Made by a program: the position numbers and the translations under genes | Notes under the pieces: generated by a model | What the model saw: only the letters and a program-made list of their open reading frames with translations | The model's database searches: none | Told to the model about the DNA's origin: nothing | Shown: piece by piece, positions 50,627 to 55,943 of the stretch | Layout: each line of letters starts with the position of its first letter | Position numbering within the stretch: the stretch's first letter is position 1 | NCBI GenBank assembly: GCA_009838465.1 | Contig: VXRN01000070.1 | Span: 82,990-138,932, forward strand | Direction of reading: 5' to 3' | DNA length: 55,943 nt | Origin: Dehalococcoidia bacterium | GTDB taxonomy: Bacteria; Chloroflexota; Dehalococcoidia; Lucifugimonadales; UBA1123

Positions 50627-51736
50627 TCAGCTTTTCCCGTTCAGGTCCGATAATCGAGGCATAACCTCCTGGGACAGAAGACGGACGGACTTTTCGTAGT
50701 TGCCGCGGTCCTCTGAATGGTCGAAGGTGAGCCAGAGCAATGTTCCGAAGCCTCCGACGGTCTCGTACAGCGCGCGGAGCTTTTCTTCCACGGTGTCGGG
50801 AGAGCCTACTATCCACAGGTTGTCCATCATGTATTCGAGGGTGACATCGTCGTCGGAGATGGACTCGTCGTGCTTCATGAAACTGACGAACGGATAAGCG
50901 CCGAATGAGAACAGCGGATGCAGGTAGTCGCGCCACGCCCTTCCCAGCATCCCGTTCATGGCACCCTCACGCGCTTCTTCGTCGGAGTCGGCGACCCAGA
51001 TGTCGCGCACGATGCGCCACTCACCGCGTGACGGCGGCTCTCTGCCCGCGCTTTCTGCGCCCTCCAACACCGCATCCCAGTGGCTTGCGACGTAAACGGC
51101 GTTCAGTCCGAGGCTCATGGGAATGTAACCCCTCTCGCCAACGATCTTGAGCGTTTCCGACCCCGGACTCGCTCCCGCCACGCCAATGGGCGGATGCGGC
51201 TTCTGGTACGGGGTCAGGAATGTCTTGAGGGTGGCGTATTCGTACTCTTTCGGGTCTGGAATGTTGAAGTTCCAGAACTTTCCCCTGTACTCGAACGGGC
51301 CTTCGATGTGTTCCCAGACGTTCAGGATTATGTCCAACGACTCGCGCGTCATCTCGCGGTGCTGGCTAGCGTCGAAGTCCACGTCAAAGAGTTCGTGATC
51401 GGACAGCAGGCCACCCGACCCGATGCCGAACATATAGCGTCCTTGCGCCAGGTGGTCCAGGTAGGCGACCCTGTGGGCGAGTTCAACAGGGTGGTGGAAC
51501 GGCAACAGGTGGGCTCCGGTGCCGAGCATAATGTTCTTGGTGCGCATCAACGCCTGGGCAATGAGAAGGTCGGGTGTGGGCACAGGCTCCCAGGGAGCGG
51601 TGAAGTGCTCGCCAATCCACGCCTCGCTGAGGCCGTACCTGTCCGCCATTTCGAGACAGTCAAGATCCCACTGATGGGCGTCCCATGTCGAGCGTTCGGG
51701 TGGATGGGATGGCATGAGAAATAGGCCGAGCTTCAT
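50627..51736 (-). CDS. LLM-class flavin-dependent oxidoreductase 3
   Basis: This 369-residue protein belongs to the same subgroup as the enzyme at 15829-16917: MKLGLFLMPSHPPERSTWDA, YGLSEAWIGEHFTAPWEPVP, IMLGTGAHLLPFHHPVELAH, LDHLAQGRYMFGIGSGG, FLTPYQKPHPPIGVAGASPG and WIVGSPDTVEEKLRALY. Such enzymes use FMNH2 or F420H2 to oxidise organic compounds. ATG 51736 has GGAGGAGCAAA upstream, an ideal site. Confidence 0.92.
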   Translation of the reverse strand: MKLGLFLMPSHPPERSTWDAHQWDLDCLEMADRYGLSEAWIGEHFTAPWEPVPTPDLLIAQALMRTKNIMLGTGAHLLPFHHPVELAHRVAYLDHLAQGRYMFGIGSGGLLSDHELFDVDFDASQHREMTRESLDIILNVWEHIEGPFEYRGKFWNFNIPDPKEYEYATLKTFLTPYQKPHPPIGVAGASPGSETLKIVGERGYIPMSLGLNAVYVASHWDAVLEGAESAGREPPSRGEWRIVRDIWVADSDEEAREGAMNGMLGRAWRDYLHPLFSFGAYPFVSFMKHDESISDDDVTLEYMMDNLWIVGSPDTVEEKLRALYETVGGFGTLLWLTFDHSEDRGNYEKSVRLLSQEVMPRLSDLNGKS

Positions 51737-51821
51737 TTTGCTCCTCCTTCGACGCTTCTGCAGCCGGAACCGATGCGAGGCTCATTCAGCGTCCGTATGT
51801 TTTTGCCATAACCGGAGGTAT

Positions 51822-51847
51822 GGATTCCCGCTTTCGCGGGAATGACG
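51822..51847. repeat. short copy of the dispersed hairpin core
   Basis: GGATTCCCGC-TTTC-GCGGGAATGACG, preceded by TTTTGCCATAACCGGA, which resembles the left flank of MITE copy D (GTGCCATAACCAGA). It appears to be a shortened relic lying between LLM 3 and the Uma2 gene. Confidence 0.7.
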
Positions 51848-51946
51848 GAAAATGACCTGATGATGGGCATAGTATATCCGATGGTGGGGGAGTTGTGTGG
51901 GAAGGAGGCCAGCGGACGGCTATCGTGCTGTCGGCTAACGAAATGG

Positions 51947-51952
51947 TATAAT
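51947..51952 (+). promoter_or_regulatory. possible -10 box for Uma2 gene 2
   Basis: TATAAT lies 34 bp upstream of ATG 51986 and within GAAATGGTATAATGC. No clear -35 element is present. Confidence 0.35.
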
Positions 51953-51985
51953 GCTCCCGCCAATATCGGCCCCACGAGGTGCGAC

Positions 51986-52699
51986 ATGAACACATCCGAC
52001 GCCACCGCCACGACGCTCCGGCGACGCTTCCGACTGCCGGACCCACCCGAACGCGAGCCTGACGATATGACCAGTTTCGATATCCTCGCCATCACCGGGA
52101 ATGCCTACCTGCTCAAAGAGCATCTGGGAAATCCCAGAACGACGCTGGTGGCGGGCGAACATTACATATGCCTTGCGCCTGTCGCCGAACTACTGGGGGA
52201 CATGAGCGGGCTACGCTATCCCGATCTTCTCGTTGCTTTCGATGTGAACCCGGAGGCCTACCGCTTGAGTAATGCCTATGTGATTTCCGAACAGGGCAAG
52301 CCGCCGGACTTCGTAATGGAGATAGCGTCGCCGAGCACGGGGCGCATTGACGTCGTGGAGAAGCGGGACGACTATGCGGAGTTGGGTATAGGCGAGTACT
52401 GGAGGTTCGACGAGACGGGAGAGTCTCACGGGGCGCGGCTGGCCGGGGATCGTTTAGCGGGCGGTGGGTATGTCGCCATAGAGATCGAGGATATAGCGGA
52501 CGGCGTCTTGCAGGGATACAGCGCGGCTCTGGGACTGTATCTGCGCTGGGAGCGTGGCGAACTGCGCTTCTTCGACCCTGAGACAGGCCGGAGTCTCGCT
52601 ACGCTTGCAGACGAGCGCGAGCGCGCCGATGCAGCCGAAGCGCGAGTCCGCGAACTCGAAGCGCATCTCCGCGAACTTGGAACTCCAGGATCAGCCTGA
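51986..52699 (+). CDS. Uma2 family (DUF820) putative endonuclease 2
   Basis: This 237-residue PD-(D/E)XK-type protein resembles the one at 2781-3515. Shared marks are LRYPDLLVAFDV (Asp), PPDFVMEIASPSTGRIDVVE (Glu), KRDDYAELGIGEYWRFDETG (Lys and following block) and a C-terminal coiled coil (RADAAEARVRELEAHLRELG). ATG 51986 has GAGGTGCGAC upstream; the frame opens earlier at 51842 without a ribosome site. It carries all expected active-site residues. Function in vivo is unknown. Confidence 0.86.
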   Translation: MNTSDATATTLRRRFRLPDPPEREPDDMTSFDILAITGNAYLLKEHLGNPRTTLVAGEHYICLAPVAELLGDMSGLRYPDLLVAFDVNPEAYRLSNAYVISEQGKPPDFVMEIASPSTGRIDVVEKRDDYAELGIGEYWRFDETGESHGARLAGDRLAGGGYVAIEIEDIADGVLQGYSAALGLYLRWERGELRFFDPETGRSLATLADERERADAAEARVRELEAHLRELGTPGSA

Positions 52700-52755
52700 G
52701 CCGGATGGGCAGAAGCGGGAGCCGTCCCCGGTCGAACTGCCCGATAGTCGTGTGC

Positions 52756-53517
52756 TTAGCGGTCGAAGGCATCGAGTCCGGCGTTGACCGCGCTCACGAA
52801 GAGGTTGTAGTCCGGCCCGTACTGGATGAAGGTGAAACCCTGACGCTGCCGTTCTCGCAGTCCATCGGGAGTGCCGGCTGAGACGCCTATCTCGACGCCC
52901 CGCGGTCGCGCGATTTCCAGCGCCTTCCGGGAAATGTCTTCGATCTCGGGCAAGGGCAGCTTGCGAGGGTCGAGCCCAAGCTCCAGAGAAAGGTCCCAGG
53001 GGCCGATGGTCAGCACGTCTATACCCGGAACATCGCATATCTCTTCGAGATTCTCTACCGCGTCACGCGTCTCCAGTATCAGGCAGACCAGGATGTTGTC
53101 GTCGGCGCGCTCAAGGTAGTCATCGTTGTCGAGGGTATAGTCCGACGCCCTGAGAGGCCCCCAACTCCTGATGCCGTTAGGAGGAAAGCGTGTGTAAGAG
53201 ACGATGGCGCGGGCCTCGTCCGCGGTCCTGACACCAGGGACCAGAATGCCCATGGCTCCCATGTCCATGGCTCTCTGAATGTACACCTGATCCCTGTTCG
53301 GGACGCGGACGATTGGGACAGCGTCGCTGCCGTTCATCGCCATGAGCATCTGCTGGATTTCGGCGGAGTCCAGGCCGTTGTGTTCGGTCTCGATGACGAG
53401 CCAGTCCATGCCGGCGCGAGCCATCAACTCCGCCACGTTGGGACTGCCCAGCCCCAGGAAGCAGCCGATGGCGGGCTTCCCTGCCTTCACAAGCTGACGA
53501 ACTCTGTTGTCTTTCAT
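52756..53517 (-). CDS. HpcH/HpaI-family aldolase
   Basis: Class II pyruvate aldolases of this family cleave 4-hydroxy-2-oxoacids. Family marks: GCFLGLGSPNVAELMARAGM, DWLVIETEHNGLD (base and metal-site region), VRVPNRDQVYIQRAMDMGAM, GILVPGVRTADEARAIV, RFPPNGIRSWGP, LILETRDAVENLEEI (metal Glu) and IDVLTIGPWDLSLELGL. The length of 253 is normal. It may process sugar-acid or aromatic breakdown products; substrate not deducible. It stands alone; the start ATG 53517 has AGAG close upstream. Confidence 0.92.
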   Translation of the reverse strand: MKDNRVRQLVKAGKPAIGCFLGLGSPNVAELMARAGMDWLVIETEHNGLDSAEIQQMLMAMNGSDAVPIVRVPNRDQVYIQRAMDMGAMGILVPGVRTADEARAIVSYTRFPPNGIRSWGPLRASDYTLDNDDYLERADDNILVCLILETRDAVENLEEICDVPGIDVLTIGPWDLSLELGLDPRKLPLPEIEDISRKALEIARPRGVEIGVSAGTPDGLRERQRQGFTFIQYGPDYNLFVSAVNAGLDAFDR

Positions 53518-53565
53518 ATCTCTGGCCCCTGGTCTGCTAGGTCACTGAGTTCCGAGACGGTGAAG

Positions 53566-53775
53566 CTAATACTGTGTCCAGTTGGTTCTGACATATGCAG
53601 GGCTGCCCCAACCCCTGGGTTCCCGCCTTCGCGGGAACGACGAGTAGGTGTGCGGGAATGACTGAATTACATTTCACCCTCACCCTAGCCCTCTCCCTGA
53701 GGGAGAGGGGATTTTCGACATACAAATGACGAATGTGGGCTTTGGTATGTCGTCTTCACATGGACTCGATACTAG
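53566..53775. mobile_element. MITE-like element, copy F, ending in the cyclophilin stop codon
   Basis: It starts CTAATACTGTGTCCAGTTGG, near-identical to the left end of copy C, and ends CATGGACTCGATACTAG. The interior holds a GGGTTCCCGCCTTCGCGGGAAC core and a REP-like palindrome. The terminal CTAG (53772-53775) overlaps the stop codon of the minus-strand cyclophilin gene (TAG, 53774-53772). Confidence 0.7.
53674..53730. repeat. REP-like palindrome inside MITE copy F
   Basis: CACCCTCACCCTAGCCCTCT then CCCTGAGGGAGAGGGG and ATTTTCGACATACAAATGAC is the reverse complement of the 37231-37288 repeat. It is nested inside a CTAG-ended element, so the two repeat families have combined. Confidence 0.75.
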
Positions 53776-55856
53776 GATTCGTTGATGGTTATGGAGGTGA
53801 CGGCGTCGCCCGGCGCTCTGGCGGACATGGGGTCTCGCGGAGAAATTGCGTTCACGACATCCATACCTTCGATGACTTCGCCGAACACAGCGTGGTGGTC
53901 GTCCAGGTGGGGTGTGGGGACGAAAGTTATGAAGAATTGGCTTCCGTTGGTGCCGGGACCGGCGTTCGCCATGGACAGGATTCCGGGCTTGTCGTGCCTG
54001 AGTTCAGGATGGAACTCGTCCGCGAACTGGTAGCCAGGGCCGCCCCTGCCCGTTCCCGTCGGGTCACCGCCCTGGGCCATGAAGCCGGGTATCACTCGAT
54101 GGAACGTAACGCCGTCGTAGTAGCCGTCCCTGGCCAGGAAGACGAAATTATTGGTCGTATTCGGAACTTTGTCCGCGAACAGCTTTATGGTGAACTCGGA
54201 GCCGTCCTCCATGTTGAAAGTCGCGGTGTATTCCCTGGAGGGGTCTATCGTCATGGCCGGAGCTGAATTGTACTGTTTTGCCACTTTGGGACATATCCTT
54301 TCTTCGGTTTCTCGTATTTCGATGGTGTCCGCTATCTGTGTGAACAGCGGGTCAAGTTTCTCTGCGTACTCTTCGGAAGCCGTGAATGTCACAATCACGC
54401 CGGTCGAGCACCGCAGGAGTAAATACTGGGTTATGGAAGCCCCTATTGGATCGCCGGAGACAGGCAGCGGCAAGATGTATCCGATCTTTACGGCCTCACC
54501 GGACGCCAATTGGATGTTCCGCCTTTCGACGCCGGTTACTCCCCAATAAGACTCCAGTTGCTGCACGTTTATATCTGCGTATGCGTCCAGGGAGGATGGC
54601 AAGCCTACGTTGGTTGCCAGAACACTCATGTTCGCATGGAAAGTTTCGGATGAAGACGGCTCCTGTTCGAATCCGAACAGCTTGAATTCCCTCGTGTCAC
54701 GGAATTGCTCTATCTGGCCTGCCATGAACTCGAACCTGGCGTCATCCGATGACTCGAACGCTCCCAGGGCGGCGTCTATGGATTCGGGATCGAGTGGAAG
54801 AGTGACCCAGGACGGTGGCGTCGAAATGGACAGCCCCTCGGATGGCAAGTCTGACCTTATCCAGCCCGAGTCCAGGGTTGTATGCGTCACCTCTATGTCG
54901 CGTGGCTCCCCATTCTCTTGAAAGTCTGGAATGGACGACTGTATCTCCATGAATTCTTCGGGAGGCTCTATCTGGACCGGAACGTTGAAGTCGGAGTATT
55001 CGATGAGGATTTCAAATCCTGTGTCGCCCCCGCCAAGGCCCCCGAACAGACTGTCGGACTGAGCGGCTCCGGTCTCGGGCATTCCCAGCTTGCCGTTCGC
55101 CATGATCCTGTGCAACATGCCGTCTTCGACGCCTACCCAGAACGTCATGTCCAGTTCGCCATCTAATCCTTCCAGCATGGCGACGGATCCGCTGTCGGCG
55201 GAGGCCGATATCCGGTATGCCTCTATGCCGTCAATTTCCTCGGTGCCTTCCAAGATCAGCTTGTCGGACTCCGCGAGGAGGTCGGGGCCGACAAAGTTCT
55301 CGGCATCGGCGAAATCAGACGGATTCAATGGCAGGAAATCACTGGCGCTGGCACCCAGAATCCACTCCCCGGTTTCAGGATCGGTCATATAGAAGTCGCC
55401 GTCCACGGTGATGAACTTCATCTCTATCTTGAAGAAGCCAATATCTATTTCGATTGAGCCCTTTGAATCGAGCGGCTTCTGGAAGTCGGCTTTCAGCGTG
55501 ACCGGCAGTTCTATGGACGTGCCGCCCTGGGCTGTGGAGATGATCATTTCGGTGAAGAGACGGAAACTATCGAGTTCGGCGAGCGCGCCGGCGGCGTGCG
55601 CAAGTATCTGGGACGGTGTACGGTCGTCCTGGGGCGCCTTTGCCGGTTCAGGAGTATCCGCCGGCGCGGGTATCGCGGTCGGCACAGGTGTATTGGTTGG
55701 AATGGGCGTATTTGTCGGAACCGGAGTGGCCGTCGGTGGGGCTGGTGTGCTGGTTGGAACAGGCGTGGCGGTCGGCGGAACAGGCGTGTTTGTCGGGACC
55801 AGGGTCGTCGTAGGCGGTACGGGGGTGGGTTCGGGATCGGGGCCTCCCCCAGTCAC
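53772..55856 (-). CDS. lipoprotein-like domain fused to C-terminal cyclophilin (peptidyl-prolyl isomerase)
   Basis: The C-terminal ~150 residues are a complete cyclophilin: [40 protein letters not shown] (catalytic Arg), [20 protein letters not shown] and [14 protein letters not shown]. The first ~75 residues are a Thr/Pro/Val-rich spacer ([20 protein letters not shown]). The middle (~75-540) contains an LppX/LolA-like beta domain ([20 protein letters not shown]) and a further helical-beta region. The frame begins at GTG 55856 directly after an in-frame TAA, with no signal peptide. The real start is probably lost to sequence errors in the poor contig end. It should be an exported folding helper. 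The stop codon lies in MITE copy F. Confidence 0.85.
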   Translation of the reverse strand: MTGGGPDPEPTPVPPTTTLVPTNTPVPPTATPVPTSTPAPPTATPVPTNTPIPTNTPVPTAIPAPADTPEPAKAPQDDRTPSQILAHAAGALAELDSFRLFTEMIISTAQGGTSIELPVTLKADFQKPLDSKGSIEIDIGFFKIEMKFITVDGDFYMTDPETGEWILGASASDFLPLNPSDFADAENFVGPDLLAESDKLILEGTEEIDGIEAYRISASADSGSVAMLEGLDGELDMTFWVGVEDGMLHRIMANGKLGMPETGAAQSDSLFGGLGGGDTGFEILIEYSDFNVPVQIEPPEEFMEIQSSIPDFQENGEPRDIEVTHTTLDSGWIRSDLPSEGLSISTPPSWVTLPLDPESIDAALGAFESSDDARFEFMAGQIEQFRDTREFKLFGFEQEPSSSETFHANMSVLATNVGLPSSLDAYADINVQQLESYWGVTGVERRNIQLASGEAVKIGYILPLPVSGDPIGASITQYLLLRCSTGVIVTFTASEEYAEKLDPLFTQIADTIEIRETEERICPKVAKQYNSAPAMTIDPSREYTATFNMEDGSEFTIKLFADKVPNTTNNFVFLARDGYYDGVTFHRVIPGFMAQGGDPTGTGRGGPGYQFADEFHPELRHDKPGILSMANAGPGTNGSQFFITFVPTPHLDDHHAVFGEVIEGMDVVNAISPRDPMSARAPGDAVTSITINES

Positions 55857-55943
55857 TTATAAAACAATCCGAGCCCACCCGACCCGACTATATCTGGTAT
55901 TGCGGGGTGGGGGTTGAAAAAAAATGTGGGGGGGGGGGGGGGG
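55857..55943. other. low-quality contig end
   Basis: The last bases are an A8 run followed by ATGT and an uninterrupted run of G to the end. Upstream of the cyclophilin-fusion frame no signal peptide can be read in any one frame, which suggests base-calling or assembly errors here. No independent feature is called. Confidence 0.6.

Overview
The window looks like the genome of an uncultivated Chloroflexota bacterium, most likely Dehalococcoidia or SAR202-like. This rests on several features taken together: secreted proteins with Thr/Pro-rich ([14 protein letters not shown]) or Thr-Ala-rich spacers, three LLM-class flavin-dependent oxidoreductases, DUF1800/DUF1501 and CRTAC1-type secreted proteins, lipoprotein-anchored peptide importers, Uma2 nucleases and a PPOX/F420-type domain. 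No rRNA or other marker gene fixes the taxon, so this is inference. The right edge (A8, then a run of G) looks like a poor-quality contig end.

Layout. 1-2294: the start and body of a large surface protein on the minus strand that runs off the left edge and carries 54-bp repeats. 2.5-8.5 kb: an accessory zone with a Uma2 nuclease, a MerR/DUF433-DUF5615 toxin-antitoxin pair, a probable selenoprotein (thioredoxin-like lipoprotein with an in-frame TGA and a SECIS-like hairpin), five tRNAs, two very small proteins and several miniature inverted-repeat elements with CTAG ends. 8.6-12.4 kb: a lipoprotein / response regulator / histidine kinase operon. 12.6-20.5 kb: M19 dipeptidase, methyltransferase-PPOX fusion, pentapeptide protein, LLM oxidoreductase, VCBS/ASPIC protein and a Fic enzyme behind palindromic operators. 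20.6-35.2 kb: an SDR, two convergent peptide ABC importers without ATPases, a phosphotriesterase-like hydrolase, an ASKHA iron-sulfur protein, a hydroxyacid dehydrogenase and a DUF4258-like/DUF2283 toxin-antitoxin pair. 35.2-40.9 kb: macro-domain protein, DUF1800-DUF1501-NHL cluster, small membrane protein, second SDR. 40.9-55.9 kb: VOC protein, plant-type LRR protein, TPP enzyme, two more LLM oxidoreductases, gamma-glutamyltransferase, Thr/Ser dehydratase, DinB-like protein, M42 peptidase behind a helically phased operator array, second Uma2, HpcH/HpaI aldolase, and a lipoprotein-cyclophilin fusion.

Together the genes suggest a heterotroph that scavenges peptides and small organic molecules: two peptide importers, M19 and M42 peptidases, gamma-glutamyltransferase and Thr/Ser dehydratase, plus flavin oxidoreductases, SDRs, an aldolase and a hydroxyacid dehydrogenase for organic acids and recalcitrant compounds.

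The strongest unexpected signal is the split thioredoxin-like gene at 5697-6416. The stop codon sits exactly where the first Cys of CxxC belongs, and the RNA right after it can fold into a two-tier hairpin with bacterial SECIS geometry. Next come the ~11-bp-phased ACTGGT array at 50355-50464 and the CTAG-ended MITE family.
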